Source: Pseudomonas putida
GTDB lineage: Bacteria > Pseudomonadota > Gammaproteobacteria > Pseudomonadales > Pseudomonadaceae
DNA length: 64,000 bases
Direction: 5' to 3'
NCBI RefSeq assembly: GCF_002741075.1
Contig: NZ_CP016634.1
Location: 4,184,001-4,248,000 of the forward strand
Shown here: piece after piece, positions 20,416 to 28,495 of the stretch
Position numbering within the stretch: position 1 is the stretch's first letter
Layout of the letters: the number at the start of each line of letters is the position of its first letter
The notes under the pieces: generated by a model
The model's input: only the letters and a program-made list of their open reading frames with translations
Database searches by the model: none
Told to the model about the DNA's origin: nothing
Program-made: the position numbers and the translations under genes

Positions 20416-20593
20416 GACCGCTCTCCCGGAGCGTACCTCGAGTGTCGAATACCTTTGCATCGGCTGGCCCCGGAGGATTCTTGAGTGCTCCGCAGGGAAA
20501 TTTCGACGCGTACTTTGGGGCAGAAAAGTGGCGTCACTCGGCCGTCATCTCAACGTCACAGAATCGCAACGCGGCGGGTGGAAACTTTTTGTC

Positions 20594-21811
20594 ATGAATA
20601 GACCGCCCCTGCGTATCACCCTTGTCAGCGAGACGTTTCCACCCGAGATCAACGGCGTGGCCAATACCCTTGGTCGCCTTAGCGAAGGGCTGCGCCAACG
20701 TGGCCATCATGTCGAGCTGGTGCGCCCAAGACAGGCCAGCGATAGCCCGCAGAACGAAAGCGATGCCCTGCTGCTCTGCCGGGGCTGGCCGCTGCCGGGC
20801 TATCCGGGCCTTCAATGGGGCGAGATCACCAAGCGCACATTGCTGCGTCGCTGGCGCAAGCAACGCCCGGACGTGCTCTACATCGCCACCGAAGGGCCGC
20901 TGGGGCTCAGTGCCCTGCGTGCCGCGCGGCAGTTGGGGGTTGCCGTGGTCAGCGGTTTTCACACCAATTTCCCGCAGTATTCTGGCCAGTACGGCCTGGG
21001 CCTGCTGACGCGCCTGCTTACGCATTACCTGCGCTGGTTTCACCGACGCACAGCCATCACCTTGGTGCCAAGCGCGAGCCAGCGCCTGGAGCTGGAGCGT
21101 CGTGGCTTCGAGCGTCTGGCACTGATGGCCCGCGGCGTCGACGCCTGCCTGTTCAACCCGGCTCGGCGCAGCCAGGTGCTGCGCGAGCGCTGGGGCCTGG
21201 GTGCGGACGACATCGCCGTGCTGCATGTGGGCCGCTTGGCTGCGGAAAAGAACCTGGGGTTGCTGCAACCATGCATGGAGGCCCTGCGCAAGGCTTATCC
21301 ACAGCGTCGCATGCGCTTGGTCATCGTCGGCGACGGTCCTCAACGCCAGACGCTCGAACAACAGTTGCCCGACGCCGTGTTCTGTGGCGCCCAACGGGGC
21401 GAGGTATTGGCCGAACACTATGCCAGTGGTGACGTGTTCTTGTTCCCGAGCCTCACCGAGACCTTCGGGAACGTCGTCCTCGAAGCGCTGGCCTCTGGCC
21501 TGGCGGTGGTTGCCTATGACGAAGCGGCTGCCGCTCAGCACATCCGCCACGGGCATAGCGGCGCGCTGGCGATGCCGGGCGACCAGGCGGCGTTCATCGA
21601 CGCGGCCTGCTGGCTGATGGAAGAGCAGGAAACCTTGCGCAGGGTCCGACTGAATGCCCGCCAGCACGCCAGCCGCCAAGGCTGGCCGGCGATCGTCGAG
21701 CAGTTCGAAGGGTACTTGGCCAGTGCCTGTCGCCAGGCTGGGATCGTGAACACTGAGCCCGTGAGGACAGATCTGGCGATCAAGCCAGGTTCGACCACAC
21801 CGCCCAGCTGA
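20594..21811 (+). CDS. Glycosyltransferase family 4 protein
   Basis: 405-residue GT-B fold glycosyltransferase. The N-terminal domain begins LRITLVSETFPPEINGVANT, typical of GT4 lipid glycosyltransferases. The C-terminal nucleotide-sugar domain holds LHVGRLAAEKN, IVGDGPQRQTLE and the E-x7-E motif in PSLTETFGNVVLEALASG. Homologues glycosylate diacylglycerol or phosphatidylinositol-like lipids, so a membrane glycolipid product is plausible, but donor and acceptor are unknown. The start at 20594 is the last ATG before the conserved domain; the long upstream open frame lies inside the divergent gene's promoter and 5' end. Confidence 0.87.
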   Translation: MNRPPLRITLVSETFPPEINGVANTLGRLSEGLRQRGHHVELVRPRQASDSPQNESDALLLCRGWPLPGYPGLQWGEITKRTLLRRWRKQRPDVLYIATEGPLGLSALRAARQLGVAVVSGFHTNFPQYSGQYGLGLLTRLLTHYLRWFHRRTAITLVPSASQRLELERRGFERLALMARGVDACLFNPARRSQVLRERWGLGADDIAVLHVGRLAAEKNLGLLQPCMEALRKAYPQRRMRLVIVGDGPQRQTLEQQLPDAVFCGAQRGEVLAEHYASGDVFLFPSLTETFGNVVLEALASGLAVVAYDEAAAAQHIRHGHSGALAMPGDQAAFIDAACWLMEEQETLRRVRLNARQHASRQGWPAIVEQFEGYLASACRQAGIVNTEPVRTDLAIKPGSTTPPS

Positions 21812-21954
21812 GCGCTTGTCGGACTCAAAACAGTGGCTCATTCGCGAGTAAATCGGAGCGGCGGTTCGGCGCTCCAATTCACACGGGAATGGGCTGCACA
21901 GCAGCGCCGAAGATGGTTGGCGACTAGCAGGACTTTAGCCCCAAATAGATGGAT

Positions 21955-22437
21955 TCAGGCCAGCGCCTTTTCGATCGCCTGGACCACCGTCGGGTCATCC
22001 GGCGTGGTACGCGGCGCGAAACGCGCCAGGACGCGGCCATCCTTGCCGACCAGGAATTTCTCGAAGTTCCAGGTGATGTCCCCCGGGAACTCGGCCCCTT
22101 CACCCGCCAGCAGGCGATACAGCGAATGGCGCTGCGGCCCGTTGACGTCGAGCTTGGCCCCCAACGGGAAGCTCACGCCGTAGTTGAGGCTGCAGAATGC
22201 CTGGATTTCCTCTTCGCTGCCCGGCTCCTGCCCGGCGAACTGATTGCAAGGCAAACCGAGGACGTTGAAGCCTTTGTCCTTGTAGTCCTGGTACAGGTTC
22301 TCCAGGGCTTTGTATTGCGGTGTCAAACCACACTTGGAGGCGACATTGACCACCAACACCACCTGGCCCTTGAACGGTGCAAGGGGCAGATCCTCGCCGT
22401 TCAGCGCCTTCAACGTCAGGTCGTGAAATGCACTCAT
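21955..22437 (-). CDS. Glutathione peroxidase family protein (thiol peroxidase)
   Basis: 160-residue non-selenium peroxidase reducing hydroperoxides with thioredoxin or glutathione. The peroxidatic cysteine is C36 in NVASKCGLTPQY. Other tetrad residues are in LPCNQFAGQEPG (Gln) and ITWNFEKFLV (Trp, Asn). A second cysteine in LPCNQF could act in the resolving step as in thioredoxin-dependent members. It is cytosolic, with no signal peptide, and lies between a convergent glycosyltransferase and slyD with its own promoter region. Confidence 0.93.
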   Translation of the reverse strand: MSAFHDLTLKALNGEDLPLAPFKGQVVLVVNVASKCGLTPQYKALENLYQDYKDKGFNVLGLPCNQFAGQEPGSEEEIQAFCSLNYGVSFPLGAKLDVNGPQRHSLYRLLAGEGAEFPGDITWNFEKFLVGKDGRVLARFAPRTTPDDPTVVQAIEKALA

Positions 22438-22583
22438 GATGACTCCCCTCTCAGGTTCCCGGTTGTCGCAGGGGGCGAAATGCGCCCACTAAAAAGGCGC
22501 GCGGTCAAACCGTCCACCTTCCCCAAGGAAGGCAAGTCGGCTTGCCCGAGCGCCTGGCGACTCTCTGAGCTTAGCGCAGAAAA

Positions 22584-23069
22584 TCAGTGGTGATGGCCAC
22601 CTTCACCGTGGATGTGGCGATGAGCGATTTCTTCGTCGCTGGCGTCACGAACATTGACCACTTTGACCTTGAAGTTCAGGCGCTGGCCAGCCAGCGGGTG
22701 GTTGCCGTCGACGGTGATGTCGTCGCCGTCGATGTCGCGGATGGTGACGATCTGCATCTGGCCGTCCGGCGCCGAAGCGTGGAACTGCATGCCCACTTCC
22801 AGCTGATCGACGCCTTCGAACAGGCTGCGGTTGAGCGTGCTGACCAGTTCGGCCAGGTACTCGCCGTAGGCGTCTTCAGGCTCGACGCTGACGTTCAGTT
22901 CGTCGCCGGCCTGCTTGCCTTCCAGGGCCTTTTCCAGGCCAGGGATGATGTTGGAGGCACCGTGCAGGTACACCAGCGGAGCACCGCCGGCGGAACTGTC
23001 GATGACCTCCCCGGCGTCGTTGGTCAGGGTATAGTCGATGGAGACAGCCTTGTTGGCGGCGATCAGCAT
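22584..23069 (-). CDS. slyD: FKBP-type peptidyl-prolyl isomerase SlyD
   Basis: 161-residue cytosolic isomerase and chaperone. FKBP parts (MLIAANKAVSIDYTLTND, GLEKALEGKQAGD) flank an inserted-in-flap chaperone domain (residues about 70-130, PEDAYGEYLAELV to DGNHPLAGQRLNF). The C-terminus is a short histidine-rich tail ending GEGGHHH, much shorter than the metal-binding tail of E. coli SlyD, so nickel storage capacity is probably limited. The start at 23069 matches family N-termini; the open frame upstream is not conserved. Confidence 0.93.
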   Translation of the reverse strand: MLIAANKAVSIDYTLTNDAGEVIDSSAGGAPLVYLHGASNIIPGLEKALEGKQAGDELNVSVEPEDAYGEYLAELVSTLNRSLFEGVDQLEVGMQFHASAPDGQMQIVTIRDIDGDDITVDGNHPLAGQRLNFKVKVVNVRDASDEEIAHRHIHGEGGHHH

Positions 23070-23370
23070 GGGGCAAGACCTTTTGCAAAAGAATGTAGAG
23101 CGAACAAGTGTAACCAAGGCATCGTCCGATTGCGAACGCCCCTCGGGCAATGAGCACCCCGTCAGTCGGGTGACGGGGTTTCATCAGGACGAAGAGGGCC
23201 ACTGGGTGGTCGAGCTTTCCTGCGGCCACACCCAGCACCTGCGCCACCAACCGCCCTGGCAGGCCAGGCCCTGGGTACTGGATGCCCAGGAGCGCGAACG
23301 GCGTATCGGCCAGGTATTTGCCTGCGGCTGGTGCGCCCAGGGCATCGATAGCGATACCCTTGGCCGTTGA
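23068..23370 (+). CDS. DUF3565 family small protein (start uncertain)
   Basis: The conserved part is the C-terminal ~65 residues: RVTGFHQDEEGHWVVELSCGH, LRHQPPWQARPWV, ending FACGWCAQGIDSD. The conserved Cys-Gly-His and Cys-Gly-Trp-Cys suggest a small zinc-binding protein; its function is unknown. No good ribosome site is visible. The listed ATG (23068) overlaps the divergent slyD start codon, so translation may instead start further in, for example at the GTG in 23170. It is followed closely by pta on the same strand. Confidence 0.65.
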   Translation: MGQDLLQKNVERTSVTKASSDCERPSGNEHPVSRVTGFHQDEEGHWVVELSCGHTQHLRHQPPWQARPWVLDAQERERRIGQVFACGWCAQGIDSDTLGR

Positions 23371-23401
23371 TCCCTTGCACCGCTTATTTCGAGAAGCACG
23401 C

Positions 23402-25492
23402 ATGCAGACATTTTTCATCGCGCCGACCGACTTTGGTGTCGGCCTGACCTCCATCAGCCTCGGCCTGGTCCGTACCCTTGAGCGCGGCGGGCTGAAGGTT
23501 GGCTTCTTCAAGCCGATCGCCCAGCACCATCCTGGCGACACCGGCCCGGAGCGCTCCAGCGAACTGGTCGCTCGCACCCACGGCATCCGTCCGCCCACGC
23601 CCCTGAGCCTGGCCCAGGTCGAGCGCATGCTCGGCGACGGCCAGCTCGACGAATTGCTCGAGGAAATCATCCGCCTGTACCAGCAGGCCTGCGTTGGCAA
23701 CGACGTGGTCGTCGTCGAGGGCATGGTGCCCACCCGCCATGCCAGCTATGCCGCGCGGGTCAACCTGCACCTGGCCAAGAGCCTGGATGCCGAGGTGATC
23801 CTGGTATCGGCGCCGGAAAACGAAGTGCTCAGCGAGCTGTCCGGCCGGGTCGAACTGCAGGCCCAGCTGTTCGGTGGCCCGCGCGATCCGAAGGTGCTCG
23901 GCGTGGTCCTGAACAAGGTCCGCACCGACGAGAGCATGGCCGATTTCGCCACGCGCCTGCGCGAGCACTCGCCTTTGCTGCGCGGCAACGACTTCCGCCT
24001 GCTCGGCTGCATCCCCTACCAGGCCGAACTCAACGCCCCACGCACCCGTGATGTGGCCGAGCTGCTCGGCGCGCAGGTGCTCAATGCCGGCGACTACGAA
24101 CAGCGGCGCATGAACACCATCATCATCTGCGCCCGTACCGTGGCCAACACCGTGCCGCTGCTCAAGCCCGGCACCCTGGTGGTGACGCCAGGCGACCGCG
24201 ACGACATCATCCTCGCAGTGAGCCTGGCGGCGATCAACGGCGTTCCGCTGGCGGGCCTGCTGCTGACCAGCGACAGCAAGCCGGACCCACGCATCCTCGA
24301 ACTGTGCCGAGGCGCCCTGCAGGCCGGCCTGCCGATCCTCTCGGTGAGCACCGGCTCGTACGACACCGCCAACCGGCTCAACTCGCTCAACCGCGAGATC
24401 CCGGTCGATGACCGCGAACGCGCCGAGTTCATCACCGACTTCGTCGCCAGCCACCTGGACGCCGCCTGGCTGCACCAGCGTTGTGGCACGCCACGCGAGT
24501 TGCGCCTGTCGCCGGCGGTGTTCCGCTACCAGTTGATCCAGCGCGCCCAGCAGGCCAACAAGCGTATCGTCCTGCCCGAAGGCGCCGAGCCGCTGCTGGT
24601 ACAGGCCGCCGCCATCTGCCAGGCACGTGGCATTGCCCGTTGCGTGCTGCTGGCCAAGCCCGAGGACGTGCAGGCCGTCGCCCGCGCCCAGGGCATCACG
24701 TTGCCGCCGGACCTCGAGGTGCTCGATCCGGAGCTGATCCGCGCACGCTATGTCGAGCCGATGGTCGAGCTGCGCAAGAGCCGGAACCTCAACGCCCCCA
24801 TGGCCGAGCAGCAGCTGGAAGACCCCGTGGTGATCGGCACCATGATGCTGGCGCTCGACGAGGTCGACGGGCTGGTGTCAGGGCTGGTGCATTCGACCGC
24901 CAACACCATCCGCCCCGCCCTGCAACTGATCAAGACCGCGCCGGGCAGCAGCCTGGTGTCATCGGTGTTCTTCATGCTCTTCCCCGAGCAGGTGCTGGTA
25001 TACGGCGATTGCGTGATGAACCCGCACCCCAGCGCCGCGGAGCTGGCCGAAATCGCCCGGCAGAGTGCCGAATCGGCCCAGGCCTTCGGCATTGCCCCAC
25101 GCGTGGCGATGCTCAGCTACTCCAGCGATTCGGCAGCCAGCGATGAGGAAGTGGAAAAGGTGCGTGAGGCCACACGCCTGGCGCAGCAGGCCGAGCACGA
25201 ACTGGTGATCGACGGCCCCTTGCAGTACGACGCGGCCGCCAACCCCGAAATCGCTCGCCAGTTGGCGCCGGCAAGCCCTGTGGCCGGGCGGGCGACGGTG
25301 TTCGTCTTCCCGGACCTGAACACCGGCAATACCACGCACAAGGCTGTGCAGCGCAGCGCCGACTGCGTCAGCCTCGGCCCGATGCTGCAGGGGCTGCGCA
25401 AACCGGTCAATGACCTGCCTCGCGGGGCGCAGGTGGACGACATTGTCCACACCATCGCCTTGACCGCGATCCAGGCCAGTACCGTGCGCTGA
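23402..25492 (+). CDS. pta: Phosphate acetyltransferase
   Basis: Interconverts acetyl-CoA and acetyl phosphate; 696 residues, the long class II form. The N-terminal half is a BioD-like/DRTGG regulatory region (TFFIAPTDFGVGLTSISLGL, VVVVEGMVPT). The C-terminal half is the catalytic PTA domain (KRIVLPEGAEPLLVQAA, GLVSGLVHSTANTIRPALQLI, SYSSDSAASDEEVEKV, VFPDLNTGNTTHKAVQR). GAGAAG precedes the ATG at 23402. No acetate kinase gene lies beside it in this window, unlike in many bacteria. A hairpin terminator follows. Confidence 0.95.
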   Translation: MQTFFIAPTDFGVGLTSISLGLVRTLERGGLKVGFFKPIAQHHPGDTGPERSSELVARTHGIRPPTPLSLAQVERMLGDGQLDELLEEIIRLYQQACVGNDVVVVEGMVPTRHASYAARVNLHLAKSLDAEVILVSAPENEVLSELSGRVELQAQLFGGPRDPKVLGVVLNKVRTDESMADFATRLREHSPLLRGNDFRLLGCIPYQAELNAPRTRDVAELLGAQVLNAGDYEQRRMNTIIICARTVANTVPLLKPGTLVVTPGDRDDIILAVSLAAINGVPLAGLLLTSDSKPDPRILELCRGALQAGLPILSVSTGSYDTANRLNSLNREIPVDDRERAEFITDFVASHLDAAWLHQRCGTPRELRLSPAVFRYQLIQRAQQANKRIVLPEGAEPLLVQAAAICQARGIARCVLLAKPEDVQAVARAQGITLPPDLEVLDPELIRARYVEPMVELRKSRNLNAPMAEQQLEDPVVIGTMMLALDEVDGLVSGLVHSTANTIRPALQLIKTAPGSSLVSSVFFMLFPEQVLVYGDCVMNPHPSAAELAEIARQSAESAQAFGIAPRVAMLSYSSDSAASDEEVEKVREATRLAQQAEHELVIDGPLQYDAAANPEIARQLAPASPVAGRATVFVFPDLNTGNTTHKAVQRSADCVSLGPMLQGLRKPVNDLPRGAQVDDIVHTIALTAIQASTVR

Positions 25493-25497
25493 AATGA

Positions 25498-25522
25498 ACA
25501 GGGGCCGCTAAGCGGCCCCTGT
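25498..25522. terminator. Hairpin terminator between pta and OmpA-type lipoprotein gene
   Basis: Perfect 11-bp stem ACAGGGGCCGC / GCGGCCCCTGT with a TAA loop, between convergent genes. No T-run follows, so strength is uncertain. Confidence 0.7.
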
Positions 25523-25538
25523 CATGTGGATCTGATAC

Positions 25539-26258
25539 TTACGGGTACTGCTGAACCGTGCCCTGCTGGTCGTACTGCTGACCCGGAATCGGCTTGAGGT
25601 TGACCTCTACACGACGGTTCTGCGCACGACCATTGGCGTCGGCGTTGCTGGCGATCGGTTGGTCCGGGCCCATGCCGCGCACGCTGACGCGGGACGGGTC
25701 GACGCCCTGGGAAGTCAGGTAGCTGCTGACCGCCTGAGCACGGCGCTGGGACAGGTCCATGTTGTGCTGGCGGCTGCCGGTGCTGTCGGTGAAGCCGACC
25801 ACTTCGATGGTGTTCTGGTTGAACTGCTTGAACGAGTTGGCCAGGTTGTTCAGCGGCGAGTAGAAGCTTGGGGAAATGTTCGCCGAATCGGTGGCGAAGG
25901 TGATGTTGCCCGGCATGATCAGCTTGATCTGGTCGCCCTGGCGCTGGACCTCGACACCGGTATTGGCCATCTTGGCGCGCAGCTCGGCTTCCTGCTTGTC
26001 GGCATAGTAGCCGTAGCCGGCAGCGGCGGCACCTACCGCGGCAGCGCCGATCAGCGCGCCCTTGCCACGGTTGTTGTGATCGATAGCAGCGCCGGCGATG
26101 GCACCTGCCAGCGCGCCCAGGCCACCATACTTGGCGGTTTTGCTCATCCCAGTGGAGCCCTGCTCCTGGCCCTGGCTGTCATAGGGGTTCTGGCCGGCAC
26201 AGCCGGTCATCAGAGCAGCAGCGGTAGCGACGATAATCAGACGACGCATGGTGAACAT
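25539..26258 (-). CDS. OmpA-family outer-membrane lipoprotein
   Basis: 239-residue lipoprotein. The signal peptide ends at the lipobox LMTGC (C20). A glycine-zipper segment follows (GGLGALAGAIAGAAIDH, about 45-85). The C-terminal OmpA domain (ITFATDSANISPSF, EVVGFTDSTGSRQHN, LSQRRAQAVSSYL, NRRVEVNLKP) binds peptidoglycan. It probably anchors the outer membrane to the cell wall. AGGAG lies 7 bp before the ATG. A similar gene adjoins pta in P. aeruginosa as I recall. Confidence 0.92.
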   Translation of the reverse strand: MFTMRRLIIVATAAALMTGCAGQNPYDSQGQEQGSTGMSKTAKYGGLGALAGAIAGAAIDHNNRGKGALIGAAAVGAAAAGYGYYADKQEAELRAKMANTGVEVQRQGDQIKLIMPGNITFATDSANISPSFYSPLNNLANSFKQFNQNTIEVVGFTDSTGSRQHNMDLSQRRAQAVSSYLTSQGVDPSRVSVRGMGPDQPIASNADANGRAQNRRVEVNLKPIPGQQYDQQGTVQQYP

Positions 26259-26353
26259 GGACAAGCTCCTACAGAAATTCAAAAGTGCAAAGGTCATGGG
26301 ATAGCCCTATGCCATCCTTCGACCGAAGCGAGGCGGAATAATTCCGTGAAATC

Positions 26354-26998
26354 TTACGCGCGCACGAATGGATTCTCGCGCATTTCGTCGCCAAGCCGGG
26401 TATCCGGCCCATGCCCGGTCACCACGACCGCCTCTTCGTCCAGGCGATAGAGCCGCTCTTTGATAGAACGAACGATAGCCCTCTGGTCCCCACCCCACAA
26501 ATCGGTGCGGCCGATTCCCCGGCGGAACAATGTGTCGCCCGCGATCAACAGCTTGGCATCGGCGAACCAGAAGCTCATCGAGCCCGGCGTATGCCCCGGC
26601 GTGTGCAACGCCACGCCGCAGCCGCAGGCCAGCTCCTCGTCGTCACCCAACCAGCGGTCTGGCGGCGGCACCGGGGTGTAGGGCACACCGAACATCTGGC
26701 ATTGCATCTGAAGGTTGTCCCACAGCGGCTGGTCGTCCTTGTGCAGGTGCAAGGTCGCGCCGGTCAGCGCCTTGAGCGTGCCCGAGGCGAGGAAGTGGTC
26801 GAAGTGGGCGTGGGTATGAATGATGCTCACCAACGTCAGGCCATGGGCCTGCAGGCGGGCGAGGATTTTCTCCGGGTCACCGCCCGGGTCGACGACGATC
26901 GCCTTCTTGCTGAGCGGATCGCCGATCAGGGTGCAGTTGCACTGCAGCGGGCCAACGGGGAAGGTTTCGCGGATGAGCGCAGTGGGTGCATTGTTCAT
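26354..26998 (-). CDS. Metallo-beta-lactamase-fold hydrolase (glyoxalase II-like)
   Basis: 214-residue MBL-fold enzyme. The HTHAHFDH metal motif, HTPGHTPGS, IAGDTLFRRGIGRTDL and the last ligand region VVTGHGPDT are all present. It is shorter than GloB and lacks its C-terminal substrate domain, resembling YcbL-type type II glyoxalases or thioesterase-like hydrolases. It is cytosolic. Translation is taken from MNNAPTALIRE; the upstream open frame overlaps the spacer behind the mazF-like gene. Confidence 0.9.
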   Translation of the reverse strand: MNNAPTALIRETFPVGPLQCNCTLIGDPLSKKAIVVDPGGDPEKILARLQAHGLTLVSIIHTHAHFDHFLASGTLKALTGATLHLHKDDQPLWDNLQMQCQMFGVPYTPVPPPDRWLGDDEELACGCGVALHTPGHTPGSMSFWFADAKLLIAGDTLFRRGIGRTDLWGGDQRAIVRSIKERLYRLDEEAVVVTGHGPDTRLGDEMRENPFVRA

Positions 26999-27020
26999 GG
27001 CAGGGAAAATCACTGGATAC

Positions 27021-27371
27021 CTATTGGTCGAAAAGGGTCTGCACACGCGCAAGGGCGTCTTCGATCACCACATCGGGCGCCGACTCGATCCGTTTGGCAC
27101 CTCGGGCGTCGAGGTCCACGGTCCGCAATTGATTGCACAGGATCACGCCTTGGGTCTGTGTACCGGCGCCGCTCAACGTGACGGCAAAGCCTGCATGGCG
27201 GGCAAAGTCATCCCCTTGGGTGATGGGCACGATCACAGCCAGGCCTGACGCATTGTACGCCGCTGGCGTAAGCACCAGCGCTGGCCGCGCGCTGCCCTGT
27301 TGTTCACGAACCGAGGTGGGGTCGAGACAGACCCTAACGATATCGCCTCTGGCGAACGTGCCTCGCCTCAT
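27021..27371 (-). CDS. MazF/PemK-family mRNA interferase toxin
   Basis: 116-residue toxin of a type II toxin-antitoxin pair, expected to cleave RNA at a short sequence. PemK/MazF landmarks are FARGDIVRVCLDPT at the N-terminus, RPALVLTPAAYN, AVIVPITQG and GVILCNQLRTVD. The ATG overlaps the antitoxin stop codon by 4 nt. The cleavage motif cannot be read from sequence. Confidence 0.92.
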   Translation of the reverse strand: MRRGTFARGDIVRVCLDPTSVREQQGSARPALVLTPAAYNASGLAVIVPITQGDDFARHAGFAVTLSGAGTQTQGVILCNQLRTVDLDARGAKRIESAPDVVIEDALARVQTLFDQ

Positions 27372-27622
27372 GCTTCACGCCCTACGGGCCGCATTGCGTT
27401 CCAGTCCGCCAGTTCCTTGGGCTCAGGCGCCTCAAGATCGCACTGGGCGATCAATTCTTCGAGGGTGTACTTGGGTTTGGCTCTCACAGGCTTGAGCACC
27501 AGCGACTCCCCTGCCGTATCGAGGCTCAGGGTCGAGCCAACCTTCAAGCGCATTTGCTTGAGTATCGCGGCAGGCAAACGAATGGCGGCGCTGTTGCCCC
27601 ACTGCTGGATTTTGATTTCCAT
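27368..27622 (-). CDS. MazE/AbrB-type antitoxin
   Basis: 84-residue antitoxin. The N-terminal AbrB-like swapped-hairpin DNA-binding domain is MEIKIQQWGNSAAIRLPAAI; the acidic C-terminal tail (YTLEELIAQCDLEAPEPKEL) would wrap around and block the toxin. GGAGA lies 5 bp before the ATG at 27622, and the ribosome site sits inside an operator-like repeat, suggesting autoregulation. It is first in the operon, ahead of the toxin, as usual. Confidence 0.92.
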   Translation of the reverse strand: MEIKIQQWGNSAAIRLPAAILKQMRLKVGSTLSLDTAGESLVLKPVRAKPKYTLEELIAQCDLEAPEPKELADWNAMRPVGREA

Positions 27623-27624
27623 AA

Positions 27625-27697
27625 GTATCTCCAAAGGTAGATACATAGTAGAAACCCTCCGAATGAATGCAAGTATTTGTAGAAACATCGTATCTAC
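27625..27697. promoter_or_regulatory. Candidate mazEF autoregulatory operator repeats
   Basis: GTATCT (27625-27630) and AGATAC (27639-27644) form an inverted repeat covering the antitoxin ribosome site. GTAGATAC (27637-27644) is repeated inverted as GTATCTAC at 27690-27697. The spacing of the GTATCTAC copies upstream of the antitoxin start resembles a multi-site operator. Confidence 0.5.
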
Positions 27698-27802
27698 ACA
27701 CTCATTCATCAGACCCACGGAAAAGCCCCAAACCGCGGGCCAGGACATCTCCTACCCCATCTTGGGAAACCCTGCGATGCTACCCGCAAACGAACATTCG
27801 AT

Positions 27803-28495
27803 TCAGGGCAAATACAACCGGAACAACCCGCCCCCAAGCGCCCCGCCGTTGGCGATCTCGATCCGCCCGCGCACGCCATTGCGCTCATGAAGGGCGGCGA
27901 TGCGGGCGGCGAAGTACAGGCCAAGGCCGGTGCTGCCAGTGCGCGAATCGATGCCTTGGAGGTAATCCTGCTGACGTTCGAGCATGCGCTGTGGATAACC
28001 CGGGCCGTCGTCGTTGACGCTGATCACCAGCTGTTCCCCGTCTTCCTCGATGCTGATCAACAGAGCGTGGCCGGCATGACGGATGGCATTGGTGAGGACG
28101 TTGCCCACCACCGAGGCGACCAGTTCGCGGTCGAAGAAGCCCAGCGGGTTTTCGGTCTCAAGACGCCAGGAGGCGAGGATGTCTCGATGCTCCAGCACCT
28201 CTTGCTGGGCGGCGAGCTGGGCTTCGATGAAGTCGTCCAGCTCGTGGTAGTCCGGGCAGATCGGCAACTGGTTGATGTCCAGTTTGTACAGGCCCAGCAG
28301 TTGCACCAGCATGCCGTTGAGGTGACGGAACTCATGCTCGATCACGCCTTGCTCGCTGCCACCGTGCAGCACTTCGGGCAGGCGCGCCAACCATTGGTCA
28401 TGGGCCTGGATCAGGGCCGACAAAGAGTTCTTCATGTCGTGCACGGTAGAGGCGATCACCGTGGAGAAATCCAGCCCCTGCTCGTCTCGATTCAT
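27803..28495 (-). CDS. Soluble sensor histidine kinase
   Basis: 230-residue histidine kinase without membrane segments or a recognisable input domain. The H-box is STVHDMKNSLSAL (H19). The ATPase part has the N-box NVLTNAIRHAG, the G1 box VNDDGPGYP and the G2 box STGLGLYFAARIAALH. The ATG overlaps the stop codon of the upstream response regulator gene by 4 nt, so the two are a cognate pair. Lacking a sensor of its own, it probably receives its signal through a partner or through the TPR region of the regulator. Confidence 0.9.
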   Translation of the reverse strand: MNRDEQGLDFSTVIASTVHDMKNSLSALIQAHDQWLARLPEVLHGGSEQGVIEHEFRHLNGMLVQLLGLYKLDINQLPICPDYHELDDFIEAQLAAQQEVLEHRDILASWRLETENPLGFFDRELVASVVGNVLTNAIRHAGHALLISIEEDGEQLVISVNDDGPGYPQRMLERQQDYLQGIDSRTGSTGLGLYFAARIAALHERNGVRGRIEIANGGALGGGLFRLYLP

